The notes under the pieces are model-generated. The model was not told the origin of the DNA. It saw only the letters and a list, made by a program, of their open reading frames with translations, and did not search any database. The translations under genes and the position numbers were made by a program. Shown piece by piece: positions 13,271-25,131 of a stretch of DNA of 64,000 bases. Each line of letters begins with the position of its first letter. The first letter of the stretch is position 1. The DNA comes from Lanius collurio (taxonomy: Eukaryota; Chordata; Aves; Passeriformes; Laniidae): the NCBI GenBank assembly GCA_020086605.1, contig JACBWW010000020.1, positions 14,426,429 through 14,490,428 of the forward strand. Direction: 5' to 3'.

Positions 13271-14702
13271 CAAGTAGTGATTTTGTCTTATCTCCTGGAT
13301 TTGCCTGCTATGCTCTTTTATGACTGAAGAAGCTAAGATAGTAGGACTACATGTGTTTGCCTCTCAAACATAATGGTAATAGCCACAGCAATGAAATTCA
13401 GTCATAATTTGAACTTTTTCTTTTAAACCAGCTACTAAATGACCTTAGAAAAGTGATACCCAGGGAGCACTCGGAATCTGTCTGTGTCAAATTAACTGGC
13501 CAAATTAACTGCACTCAGCAGTTCCAGTTTGAAATATTTGCTTCCTCTCCCTACCTGCCCCTGATTTACCCACTCTTGAACTTATATTAGCAATTCAAAA
13601 CCATAGAGCACCCAACATAAACAATTATTAATAGAGATTGTAAAAATTATTTCGGAAATTTTCTCCTCCCCTTTTTTTAAAAAAAAATTAATTTTTTGCA
13701 CTCCTGCTCTTTGGAGCATCTATTAGAAGATTATTCCACTTTCTTGAATTTCAAAAGGGAATAGGATATAATCTGAATTCTACTGCACATTGTTCTATCA
13801 AGACATATTCCAATTTATAGTTTAATTTGGTTAATGGCAGTGTAGAACAAGAAAAGAAAAAATATTTTAGATAAATTTAAAAAATATTATTAAACCGATT
13901 TTTTAATGGCTTATATGTCAAGAGAGCAGAGTAATATTAGACTTACTCTTCTATTTTTGGCTGCCTAGTTTCTAAAAATACAGAAAACTCTCTTGACAAT
14001 ATGACAAAGAATTGCAGTTACATTTAAATACCAGTCTTGAAAATATGTGGGTTGATTTTGTGGTGCCTTTTTTTTTAACTTTCTTGCATTAGAAAAGGTC
14101 TTGCTACAAAGCACTGCTTTCACAGATACATGGTAAGGATGTATGATACAGAAGGTGTTCTGGTGGGATTGCTGATGCCCAGAAGAACAGGAAGAAAGCA
14201 GAAGCAGACAGTGTCCATTGCACAGGCTCCTCCCCTGAGAGTAGAAGAGAAACATTTTACTGAATGTCACAGTAGCAGATTCCTAGGGCTTGGTTATAGA
14301 AGTGTTGAGCCTTTTTCATTCTTTTGAGTTTATTTTGTTTTCAGGGAGAGTGATGGAATTTGGCTTTGTTGTCCAAACTTCCTCCAGGGTCTGTGTATCA
14401 CATGAAATACTGGACGTCACTGCTGTGGAGATAACCTGAATGATTCGATGCTCTTGGGTTAAACCAGCAAAGGTGGAACTATCCACAGAGAAAATGAAAT
14501 TTAAGCTTCTGTATCCATATTGCTGATGGAGGGACTTCTACAGATGTACAATCTCTAGTGGCCAGCCCATCACTCACTCACTGCAGTCTGTTTCTCTGAT
14601 AGATCCTGCATAGGGAACAAGGGAAAAAGTAGTACAACCTGTTTTGTCTGTAATTCCACTTCCTTAAAGTCTTTTCAGTATCCCACCTGCAGCAATGTGG
14701 TT

Positions 14703-15178
14703 AAGCTGATTTGTCAAGAAGCAAACTCAGTTTACAGCAATGCAGTTGTTTGATCTGCTGCAGACTAACAGAACACTGGACCGAGGTCAGGTTTCCAGAA
14801 TATACAGCAAGTACAGACCTGTAGACCTGACTCTTCAGAAAGTCTTGGAACTGTTTCCATGTCATAGTATTCTCTGACTCCCTCTCTTGACCTAGTAAAT
14901 ACAGGAAAAAGAAAAAAAGCATGATGATTTAAAGTAATCAGCTTGCTTTCATTGATAAATCCATTTCAACATCTAAAGGAGCTTACACTCTAAAGATACA
15001 AAATTCCCCATTCCTTGGTTTTTTTGTAGGCCCCTGAAAACACAAGTTACTTCAGTGGGATTAGAGGTATGGAAATAAACTGAGGCAAAAGTGGAAATTT
15101 AACCTATAAGCTAAAGAGTATATTAATGATCTAGCTACATTTAAAGGTCTAAAATCATTGTCTGACAGTCTGGAATAA
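14703..15178 (-). repeat. Left arm of a large inverted repeat (476 bp)
   Basis: Aligned by eye, this segment is the reverse complement of 16746-17221 over its full 476 bases. I counted about 12 substitutions and no indels (about 97.5% identity). Outside both ends the similarity stops abruptly: 14695-14702 does not match 17222 onward, and 15179 onward does not match the bases before 16746. The minus strand contains a splice-acceptor-like polypyrimidine tract ending in TTTACTAG. After it comes an open frame with a TMTWKQFQDFLKSQ peptide, matched on the plus strand of the other arm. I do not recognise the sequence as a known transposable element. Confidence 0.95.
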
Positions 15179-16745
15179 TAATCTGGAAGAGCCTTTTCTC
15201 TTGCTATTTGCCTTCTGGTTTTGCTCTAGGCTCTTATAAGAACAGGGATATGATGTTCTAGGAGCGGGATCTCAGTAACTAAGAAATTTAGGATTATACA
15301 GCTTGGGTTCATAGTGATACCACTCTATCTTCTAAGCCAGTAATAAGGTTTATGACATTCAATTCAACAGTTATATTTCAAAACAGTAGAATCATCTGTG
15401 TATTTTTTTTTAATCCAGCCAATAAGAAAAGTTGCTATAAATTCTATCTTCTATATTGCTTTGACTTTCTAGATTAGCTGTTTCATTCTAACCACCCAGT
15501 CACTGGCACCACAGTCACACACCCTCCATCTCCCCTTCCCTGAAGAGACTTATATCTAAATATTAAATTAGTGTTAAGTGAAGAATAATTTGAAATGTCT
15601 AGGAAATTAAATTTTAAACACTGATCTAAGCTATTGCCTCTATGTCAGACATTACCCACATTACTTGAAGCAATTCTGTGCCATCTCACATCATGCAGCA
15701 CCACAGATTACTGGTTTGAATGTGTGATCATTAAAGACAGGGTGATGGGAGAGACAAAAATGCCCTTTAGTGCTTTTTTCATCTGTCAACTCCCAGCCAA
15801 CATGACACAGGGACTGTACTCTGCACTGCAGAAAGACAAAAATGAGCCTGTGATCAGTCTCCTGTTATTGTCTGTGGTATTCCAGCTACCTCTTTTCTCC
15901 CCATTCACAGTCAGCGTGCAATCTTAGGCCTAATATTGTTTGGTTTTATGCACTTATTTTACTCACAGACACTGTGAACTCCATACCTGCAGACCTGATT
16001 TCTAGAGAAAATATCAGATATGAAACAAAGCTTCCCATAACAGGGGAAAGGAGGAGTAGAATCTAACAAGCCTTGTATTACTGCAGAGGCTGTGTTACAT
16101 GTTATTGTATTTAGCAAGGTCGTTACCATACTAACCTTAATTTCATTATTCAGATATACTTTTTTCCCTTCTTAGGGAATTGCTGCACACTTTCATGTAA
16201 ATATGTGTGTAGTTTTTCAGAGTGGCTACTGTGAAAACCTCACTTTGTTTTACCTTCATGTATCAACAAATTAACAGTAAAGATTTAGGGTACTCTTATA
16301 AGATTTCTCCTCCTGCTATTTCTCAGGGAGAAGAATTTATGATTTCACTGTTAGGGCTTTGAGTGTAGGGAGAGGATGTGATCCAGACAAGGGGCAGGGT
16401 AAAGTGACACCAGTGACCTGACCCAGATGTATAATGTGGCCCTTCATGCAACTTGGCAGGAACACGTGAGCAGAATACGTGCATGCTTTCCTTCAGTTAG
16501 ACTGCTTGTCTATTTTAGCTGTTTAGCATAGCAATTATTTGTTTTTGTTTGGCAGCACATAGCTACAGCTAGTTTTTAGCAGAGGAAAACTGAGTACCCT
16601 GCATACTTAGTGCAAAGAAATTGTACCAATGAGTGTCACTGCAAAGGAAGGTCTCATTTTGATAAAGCAACGTGCAATAATATCAACTACTCTAGTTCGA
16701 TAGGATTTTTATTTCCAGGTTAATTGTCTGCTTTTAGACTAAAGG
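15179..16745. other. Spacer between the inverted-repeat arms (1,567 bp)
   Basis: This is unique AT-rich sequence between the two arms. The longest open frame (15634-15927, 97 codons, plus strand) starts at TTG rather than ATG and has no recognised domain, so I do not call it a gene. No transposase-like or reverse-transcriptase-like peptide is visible. Confidence 0.6.
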
Positions 16746-17221
16746 TTATTCCAGATTGTCAAACAATGATTTTAGACCTTTAAATATAGCTAGATCATTA
16801 ATATACTCTTTAGCTTATAGGTTAAATTTCCATTTTTGCCTCAGTTTATTTCCATACCTGTAATCCCACTGAAGTAACTTGTGTTCTCAGGGGCCTACAA
16901 AAAGACCAAGGAATGGGGAATTTTGTATCTTTAGAGTGTAAGCTCCTTTAGATGTTGAAATGGATTTATCAATGAAAGCAAGCTGATTACTTTAAATCAT
17001 CATGCTTTTTTTCTTTTTCCTGTATTTACTAGGTCAAGAGAGGGAGTCAGAGAATACTATGACATGGAAACAGTTCCAAGACTTTCTGAAGAGTCAGGTC
17101 TACAGGTCTGTATTTGCTGTATATTCTGGAAACCTGACCTCAGCCCAATGTTCTGTTAGTCTGCAGCAGATCAAACAACTGCATTGCTGTAAACTGAGTT
17201 TGCTTCTCGACAAATCAGCTT
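16746..17221 (+). repeat. Right arm of a large inverted repeat (476 bp)
   Basis: This mirrors 14703-15178. The roughly 12 differences between arms cluster toward the two ends of the arm. A core of about 200 bases, roughly 16906-17106, has none. The plus strand carries a T/C-rich tract ending TTTACTAG at about 17024-17031. An open frame follows and stays open to 17253 in this arm; in the other arm it stops at the arm boundary. Both arms therefore read outward from the spacer. Confidence 0.95.
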
Positions 17222-20200
17222 CTGCAATTTCTAGCCATGCTTGTTTAAAGTAGAGGCTGTCCAAGGCTTCTTTTGCTCTGCTGGTGTTCAGAAACATGAA
17301 TGTGAGGTAGCTTAGACAAATATTCGACTCTCTGGTTTCAGTTATGACTGTCTTTTAAGAAGCTAGTAATAAATTTTGGTGGGTTTTCCCCCAAATTACT
17401 GTGAGGAGCAGAACTTCTCAGACTGTATCCTAAAGAAATGGGATTCAGCATTGGGCACAAACCTCCTGGCACAGCTCAGAGCAAAATGTACACTTGGGAA
17501 TGGTGCAAATCCTTGAGCACTGAGGGTTGTGAACTCCTTCATGGACAAAATAAAAGATGTAGCTGGTAAAAGCTTTATACCAAGCAGTGTCAAGGATGAG
17601 AATATCACATTGTAATGCTACTTAAGTGTTTGCAAAAGTGGCAAACAGAGCCATTATGTGGTTTGCACTACCTTGGAGATGGGGAAAATATTGAAAGAGC
17701 TTTTATTTCCTCTCAAAAATTTCCTTTAATATATATACTAAAAAAGGAGGGGGAGAAGAAAAAAAATGTTGTGATTCATTACAATATTCATTTTCAGTAG
17801 CTGCACAGAAAAAAATCTGGTCACTGACTATCAAAGTGAATTTATGGTGTCAGCCCATATTAATGTGGATAAAATTAATTCAGGACTGACAAAGATTATT
17901 CACATATAAAGAAGTTTTGCAATTTCAGAGTGGACTGCATTCAAAGAAACTGCATAATCTCTTCTATTTCCAGCCTCAAGTGAATGGTTTTTCTCTTATT
18001 TGCAATTTTTCTCTGATGTATCCCCTTATCCTTAGTTAAAAAAAAAGGAAATATCTCACTAGCTAGTTCACTGCAGCTTGAAAATCTCTGTGGCAAGAAA
18101 CTTCATGAAGAAAATAACGTTTTGACTTTGCCTGTTTATCTGTGTACTGATTAAGCTTAGGAAAAATTAATGACTGTTTTTGAAGGGTTAACATAGGTAG
18201 TTTCATTATCAATTTAAGTAATTAAATAAATTCTGCTTATTTAAATTTCAGTGGGCTCATTTGGGCTGCTAACCATATTTATCACTTACATAGCTAATTC
18301 AAATGAGAGCTTTATATGCTCCATTACATGATAAACCACTTTTCTTCTGCTACACTTCAGAGCAGCACCTTCTTCTCTATGATGCTTCAGAGAGGACTGT
18401 CTTTTTCTGGGGTTTTAGTATCTGGAAGGTACTCATACACATCATGGCAAGAAAGAAAGTGTTGTGGTAAGAAAGAAAGAAAAGAAAAGAAAAGAAAAGA
18501 AAAGAAAAGAAAAGAAAAGAAAAGAAAAGAAAAGAAAAGAAAAGAAAAGAAAAGAAAAGAAAAGAAAAGAAAAGAAAAGAAAAGAAAGAAAAGAAAAGAA
18601 AAGAAAGGAAGAAAATATTAAACCATTTTCTACAAAAAATACCTTTCCCAGTTCACTTTTCCATTCTTTTCCGAGATGTTTTTAGGTCAGATATTGTTTT
18701 TAGGTCAGAAATGTCTCTCTCATCCATGGCTCAAGCAAATGAGCTATTTGCAGGGAATCTGCTGGAAATTACATTAGAGGAAGAAATGTTCCTATAAAAC
18801 TACAAAACAACTGCAGTCCCAGAATAGCAATGAGCTTAGTTACCCTTTCTTTAGAGCTCTTAGTTACCAGAATTGCTTGCCTTCCTTCCTACACTAATCT
18901 GCTGTAAGACCTGTGTATACCATGTGCTGTCTTGCACCCAAGAGACGCTCTCTGTGTAGTTAAAAAGAGCCCTTCCTGGACAGGGATGGCTAAAATTCAC
19001 CACCAGAAGTTTTTAATACAGCTATATTCCATTCCTTAACTATCTGTCATAAGAAAAGAGCTGCAGAATCCTAACATCAGTTTATCATGGCTCTGTGGTT
19101 TCTGATGGGAAAAAAAATATATCACATAAAGGGAATAAAGTGCTTTTCTCTGGTTATCATTCCACTCCAGGCTTTTGTGTCGCAGATTGTCTGGCAGACT
19201 CTCACAATTATTTCCTCCTGCAGCTTCTGGAAATGATCTCTGCACTAAAGAGAAATATGCCCACAGCAGAAATGGGTTTTATTTGTGGTATTCTTTTATA
19301 TTTTTCCATTTTAGCATTAACTGATTTTTAACTCTGAATCTTTTTAATGTGTAGGAACATATTTTCTTGTCAAGACTTATGTTGTGCTCCAGGTAATTGT
19401 TGATATGCCGGAAACCTGTGTCCTATTAATGTATTCATATTGTTGTTTTTGATGGGCACACAGACCTGAGTCACCTCGCGGGCTGCACTGAGCAAATGAC
19501 ATTGCACTTCCACAGAGCAGATCTGGCTGCCTGTGAGGAGCTACAGGAATGGGTGAAGCTGGTCCCAAAGATACTCTGATGCAAAGGTGCATACACAGCT
19601 GAAACTAATACTGCCTAAATGGACTTTCCTGTTTGATTTGTTAAATTTCATCTCTTCAGGCTATCATGAAATCTACAATTTGGGGTGGGTTATGGAATAA
19701 AAATATCCAACGCAACTGCTTTTGACTTCAAGTCTGATTATCTTTCTAATGAAAGGGAACAACAAGCTTGCTGGCTGGTCCATGCTCTGAGAGTGCTTCT
19801 CCCCCTCCCCCAGCCCACCTCCTTGGTAGCTAAAGCAGTGGCTGCTCACTCTCCTGAGGCAGCTCCCCTAGTGCTGGGCTTTGAGGCAGCCATCTGGCTC
19901 CTTCCTCTTGCCCAGTAATGTGTCACCTCAGAGACACACCAAGTCCCCACCTGCCACGCAGGGCCTGAGGGTTGGCTGCTGGCCTCTGAATTGCCGGAAA
20001 TCTGAGTGATTCAAATGGATATCACTAAAAATAAGCCTTTTTTCCCCTCCCCCAAACCAATCTGACTGCAGAGCACATTTCCTTGAGAGCTGGGGAAGAG
20101 CACATTGAGCCTGACACCTGATGAAGTGGCTAGTCTCTGGCTAGCACACTTCATTTGATGAAAAACATCACATGGAAGGTAGAATTGCTAGCTGTTTTCC

Positions 20201-22597
20201 TTGCAATGCCTCAGATAACTCAGAGTGAACAGGTTCAGAAATGAGCATTTCCTGCCTCTCCATCACTTCCAACACCACCACAGAACATGTTTATTTTTTC
20301 AGTTACTTTTTTGAGTGATTTCAGTTGCTTCCCGTGTATGCAGCATTATGTCTGTGCTTGTGATTCATTGCAATGCTTATGGGTGTTTAGAGTCTGGAAG
20401 CCTCCTGTAAAACATTATTTGTAAATACATCCTCCATGTGAGGGAGGGAAGAAGAAAGGAAGGGAGGAGAGAGGACTCTAGCATTTCACTGCCTGCTGCA
20501 CTGATCAAGTATGGAAGTAGAAATAAAAAAGTCTGTCCAAAGAATTTTGTTCTTTATTTAAAGAGCTTAAAATGGAGATTTGAAACTAAGGCAAATGGTA
20601 AATTATATGTACACATACATTTAACAGTAATGTTACCAACTGTTTGGTTTTAAATTATAGATGCAAAATCAATTCTCCCCATACTTTTGAGAGGGAGTGG
20701 GAGCCAGACAAACTGAAGAATGTCCAGGCTCTTCCTCTCAGCCCTCTGCCCATTCTAGACCATTGGTCACTGTCTCTGCTCCAAGCATGTAAGCAGAATT
20801 TGGCAGCTAACTGCTGTGAGAAATTAAATGTATCAGTCCCATGTGACGTGTGATGAGAAATACAGAATCAATCTTTAATCTAGTTTCATATAACTGACTT
20901 TGTAATTTATCTTTATTTTTTTTCCTGCATATTTTTTAGATCTAACCCCTCCAAGAACTGAGGAAACCAATGCTGCTGTAAAAGAATCATATTGACTATA
21001 TTAATATGGCAGGGCCAATCAACAATATTGAGTATTTCAGTTTCAATATGCAAATATCCATCACTGGGTGAGATAACAGCTTGTCATTCTGTTCTCAGAG
21101 CAGCCATATGATGAGGACAATATGAGCTTCTGCTAGCAGGGAAAGGGTAGGGAACCACCAGGGTCTGAAACAGAGAGTGCTGTCTGGTGCAAACCCAAGG
21201 CTGTGTTCCTCACTTCCCCTTTGCTTTCTCTCTCACTTCCTCCCTTTTTCCCTTTCTCCTTCCCTCCCTCAAGTGCCCATTCTTTCTGTCTCATCCCAAT
21301 GCTGTCTTGTCCTTATCTGTTTTGAGATGCCAATTTCTCTCTAAATAGTTAGAACTAGCCTCTTTTTCTAGCTGGGAATAGTCTCACTGAAACAAAAATG
21401 GAGATCTGAAACCTGTTTTACTCAAACACATCTGTTCCACTGCAACTATCATAATCCAGATGTTTTTTTCCATAGTCACACAGATCCAGGCACTTGATCA
21501 GCTGCAGCACCTTGCAAGGGCTGGGAAAAACTGTATTAAGCAGATTCCTGTTTAGTTAATTAAACTGTTTTGGTAATGTGGAAAAAGCAATGTATTCCCC
21601 TCTTCCATCAACTCTGCTCTCTGACAAGCAGAGTATTTTTTCCCTGCAACGCTTCCAATAAAACTCAGCCTCAGGCAGAGAACCTGGTATAGAAAATTTT
21701 AGTCCAAAGAGTTAGGCAGAGACAACCAAAATAGGATCCTTCAATGGAAATTTTCAGGAGACTGACAATAGGTGATATTACCAGCTTTGTCTAGTGCTGT
21801 GTATATCCACCTTTCCTGTGCACACTGACCGCAGGGGCAAACTCGGAGGACAGGAAGACTTGAACAAGGGGGTCAAAGTTTTTCTCTGCAAGTTGCCTAC
21901 AGCTATTCATCTGCGTTCCATTTTATCAGCATCTCTGGCTGGATGTAGCACAATGAATGAACAAGTATTATTAAGCAATTAGCCAGGTGTCATTCTTTGA
22001 TTTTTTTATTACCCTCTAGTAAACCTGTAATGCTCATACAGTGACATGTAATGCTCAGTATGTGACTGAGTGTTCTACTGGGTCTTAGACTGTAAGTAAT
22101 TATGCACCATTTTAAAACAGCCAAAGAAACAATGTAAAAAGAGTAAATGAAAATGGGAAAAAGTAAACAAAGACAGACAATTCCCAAGAAGACAAGAAAA
22201 AGCTCGTACCAATGACCTGCACAAGCTTAGGCTTAGAAGATACTGATGTAACATAATGGATCTAAAATTCAGTTTCTGATATGAAAAAATTACTATCCTT
22301 TTAGTTTAAACCAAAAAGAAAATTCTAATGTTTTATGGATGCACAAATTCTTCCAAATGTCTTACACAAGTATTTCAGAGTTTAATCACATAATCTGTCA
22401 TGGCCAAGCCTTAAGTAAAAGTGGCCTTCTTTATGCACCAAGTGGCAAATAGTCTCTCCCACCTTTTAGTCAAACAAATATAATTTGTAATCTACTCCAT
22501 TGTACCAGCTCAGCCTTTCTCCTTTCTTAGAGGGGAGTTTTATCCCAGAACACCTGTTTCCCTCCCCCAAAAGTACTCACAGTTAGGAAAATGATAC
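17222..22597. other. Intergenic non-coding DNA
   Basis: No gene is supported. It contains the AAAAG microsatellite (18469-18614), a purine-rich patch (20439-20474), and a strand-asymmetric pyrimidine-rich stretch (about 21207-21272) made of CCCTTTCTCC-like runs. A GC-richer but CpG-poor patch lies at 19790-19975. Remaining open frames are short or repeat-derived. Confidence 0.65.
18469..18614. repeat. (AAAAG)n pentanucleotide microsatellite, >20 units
   Basis: There is an almost uninterrupted run of AAAAG units between about 18479 and 18585, flanked by AAAG-type tetramers on both sides. It is purely purine on the plus strand and likely length-polymorphic. The lysine- and glutamate-rich 101-codon frame across it is an artefact of the repeat. 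Confidence 0.97.
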
Positions 22598-23350
22598 TTA
22601 TTTGCTGACTTGAGACTGAAGCAGAACTGCCATCTTGCCCTCTACCAGGCATTTGAGTCTTTGCTGTGTCAGACTAAGTAGGTTAAGTGTACTAAATGTA
22701 TATAAGAGTAGAACTAAGTAGTGCATTGCTCTAAGAGTAAATGTTCTTTTTCCTTCGGTATTTGACAGTGGTGAAGAGAGATGGAAACCAGTTTCATCAC
22801 AAAACCCATATGCAGTTAAAAGCTGTAACAATAGCAGCAATAATGAGAAGAAATATAGCTGGTCTTGTCTAGTACTGCCTCTGTTCTTCTGGTAGGTTGC
22901 ATATTCATAAGAACACCCTGAAAAATGATTGGGACTATCTAGAAATGACCTGGGACTCCACAAAACTTTTCCAGTGACATAAGGCTGGCTGTCCCAAAAA
23001 CAGCTCTCAGAGAGGCCAGGTAGCAACAGAAGTCTCAGCAATTTTCTGATTTCATAAAACAGCTGGACTGATGCAGGAGTCCTAATGGGAGAGTAAGAGC
23101 AAGGCTTCCCTTCTTGGTGGAGACTGTGGGAGATGCTCCTCTGAAGCTGTATCTCTTCACCTTTCCTGGCCTGATCAATCTTCCTTGCATACCAGTACAC
23201 AGGGGTTGAAAGGTCCCATGCCACTTTCAGCAAACACAGAACAGGCTTAGCTGAAAGTCTCAGGTAAATTTCAAGGTGGATTTTTTTTAACATTGACTGG
23301 AGGACGCTCTGTGTAATTGATCTGTACAATAAAATGAGTCCTGAGAACAT
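22598..23350 (-). CDS. Long unexplained open reading frame (hypothetical)
   Basis: This is a 250-codon ORF from an ATG at 23350-23348; the open frame extends a little further upstream to a TTG at 23380. It is the longest open frame in the window. The predicted product has two hydrophobic, leucine-rich stretches in its C-terminal half. One is LYFFSLLLLLLQLL-like and the other is MHYLVLLLYTFSTLNLL-like, which could be membrane segments. I recognise no domain, repeat family or homologue. No CpG island, promoter or polyadenylation context clearly goes with it. It may be a chance ORF, an exon of a lineage-specific transcript or a decayed retrogene. Chance is the most likely explanation given the noncoding surroundings. 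Confidence 0.15.
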   Translation of the reverse strand: MFSGLILLYRSITQSVLQSMLKKIHLEIYLRLSAKPVLCLLKVAWDLSTPVYWYARKIDQARKGEEIQLQRSISHSLHQEGKPCSYSPIRTPASVQLFYEIRKLLRLLLLPGLSESCFWDSQPYVTGKVLWSPRSFLDSPNHFSGCSYEYATYQKNRGSTRQDQLYFFSLLLLLLQLLTAYGFCDETGFHLSSPLSNTEGKRTFTLRAMHYLVLLLYTFSTLNLLSLTQQRLKCLVEGKMAVLLQSQVSK

Positions 23351-24901
23351 TTCAATTTGGAGATAATATTTAACCGGCAATCTAATGTTATTGCTTCAAT
23401 GTTGCGAGTGGGAGGAAGATTGGCATTTGTCTTGCTCTTCTTCCTCTATATGTCCATTCCCACCTGTGGACTGCTTAAAGTAATTTTTCAAGCGACACTA
23501 AGCCAGACTCCTGGAAACTAATCCTTGATGGATGATGTAATTTGAATGATGGATTCTTGTATCTCCTTCTAGAGTAGAGGCACTTGAGCTGTTCTGCCTT
23601 CAGATATTTTACAACCAGCAATAACAATAAAAGAAAGAAAGCAAAGACCTTGAAAACCAGTCATTTTTTTGATTGCTATGGAAACTAAATGTTGGTTGTT
23701 TTTTTTTTTTCTTCCTACCCATCAGTATATGCTATTATGCTTCATTACAAAATTCTGGTAAGGCTTATCTTCTTACAGTGAAGAGTTTTATGTAGCTTAC
23801 ATAACCTTGATTAAATTGTTGGAGAAGTGGTAAGTCTAGACTGTGAAGTAACATTTTACAGCACAATTTAAACTTGAGATGTTTTCCATGGCAGCCTCTG
23901 TGGTCACAATGACAAGTTTCTCTCTGCCTGGCTGAGAGAAACTTTGTGTGGGTTATTTGAAGGCATGAGAAAAACATCTATAAGTGATGCCTCCAGGCAG
24001 CCACTGGAGGTACAAGACTGAGACCTGAAAGACATCTCACTGTATTCAGTGAAAACAGTGCTATAAGTATCTCCTTAGATGCAGGTGTCCCTCTGAAGAT
24101 CCCATTACATCCTATTGATCTCACTTCTCTGATCTACTCTGCAGACTTTTATGCAGTGCTGGGAGTTCTCTTAGTTTGTTTCCTAAGACTGACCACCTCT
24201 GCTCTTTTCAGTATCCATATGTAGACTGCCTGTGGAAGCAAAACACCTTTCACCCTATAGTATTAGGTAGGCATTATATCCTCTCATGTATTCCATGAAC
24301 AGATATTTTCGAAAAATCTGAAAATTAGTTTATCCATGTCTTTTCCATGCTTTAAGTGCTGACTTCTCTGGAGTCCTATATAGAACATAATTTTGAAAAA
24401 TACTTGTCATATGGTGCAGCTGTAACTGTGTCTGGTGCCATTCTTTGAGCTGGTCAAGCCCAAGTGTATTGAGTGTTCATGGAAAGGTGTTCATAGTGGG
24501 TGGGATACAGAGTGGCCTCTGAGGAGGAGCTGAGCCTGCCATCCAAGCTGGTGGTGCCTTGATGAAAACATGAAATAAGGCTTATTTTCTTCAGGAGAGA
24601 AAAATACAAACCAAAAAAAAGGTGCCTCCTTTTCAGCTGCACAGTATTCATCAGAAGAGACACACACCACACTCTAGTAACCCCAGCATCTCCCAGGAAT
24701 GTTTAGGAATATACCTCGAGAACTTCAGTGTTCCAAAGCCCAGCTACTGGCTGGATGCTCAGCTGAATCCTGCTCACTCACCTGCCCTAGAAGATATTCC
24801 AATCTTATTCAGGTTCTTTCTTGGAGCTTGAGAGCTGAAGAATTTGCCAGAGAGGTCATTCTAGCCCCACTTCCCCCGAACCAGCTTGGTCTGCCCAGAA
24901 T

Positions 24902-24909
24902 TGACGTCA
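24902..24909. promoter_or_regulatory. Full CRE palindrome (TGACGTCA)
   Basis: An exact cAMP-response-element palindrome, the consensus for CREB/ATF dimers. CpG-containing 8-mers are uncommon in this CpG-poor DNA, but a single site without conservation or promoter context may be chance. Confidence 0.35.
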
Positions 24910-25119
24910 TTTAGCTTCCAGTGTAAATGGTTAAATATAAGGGAAGGCTCAGGATCAGACCAAATACTCCTGACAGAAGCTCTTGCAGCTGCTGTCCATC
25001 CAGCTCTCCCTCAGGGCTCATAAACTAGAAACTACTGTTGCAGGGTGGCTGCTGAGAAAGATCTATTTCCCACTTCTGGCTCTGGATTAATCTAATATCT
25101 CTGTTACTGGTGCCAGGCC

Positions 25120-25131
25120 TGCTGAGTCAGC
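25120..25131. promoter_or_regulatory. Maf recognition element / AP-1-like site
   Basis: TGCTGAGTCAGC matches the T-MARE core (TGCTGAGTCAGCA) at 12 of 13 positions and contains an AP-1 heptamer. It lies about 210 bp from the CRE palindrome. Function is not established from sequence alone. Confidence 0.35.

Larger units (their letters stand above)
5531..14702. other. Intergenic non-coding DNA
   Basis: No gene is supported over this 9-kb stretch. All open frames are short, many start at non-ATG codons, and none shows a known domain. It contains a TTTG microsatellite (7113-7136), a 10-bp hairpin (9626-9649), an 8-bp hairpin (13250-13270) and a long T tract (about 12947-12964). A modestly GC-rich patch lies near 10935-11060, but I see no promoter or coding signature in it. 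Confidence 0.65.

Noticed and set aside
14703..17221. The inverted repeat as a DNA transposon with long terminal inverted repeats
   Set aside because: No target-site duplication flanks it, the ends carry no known transposon terminus, and the spacer has no transposase-like frame. It is kept as an unexplained inverted repeat.
18316..18621. A 101-codon lysine- and glutamate-rich frame
   Set aside because: It arises from the AAAAG microsatellite.
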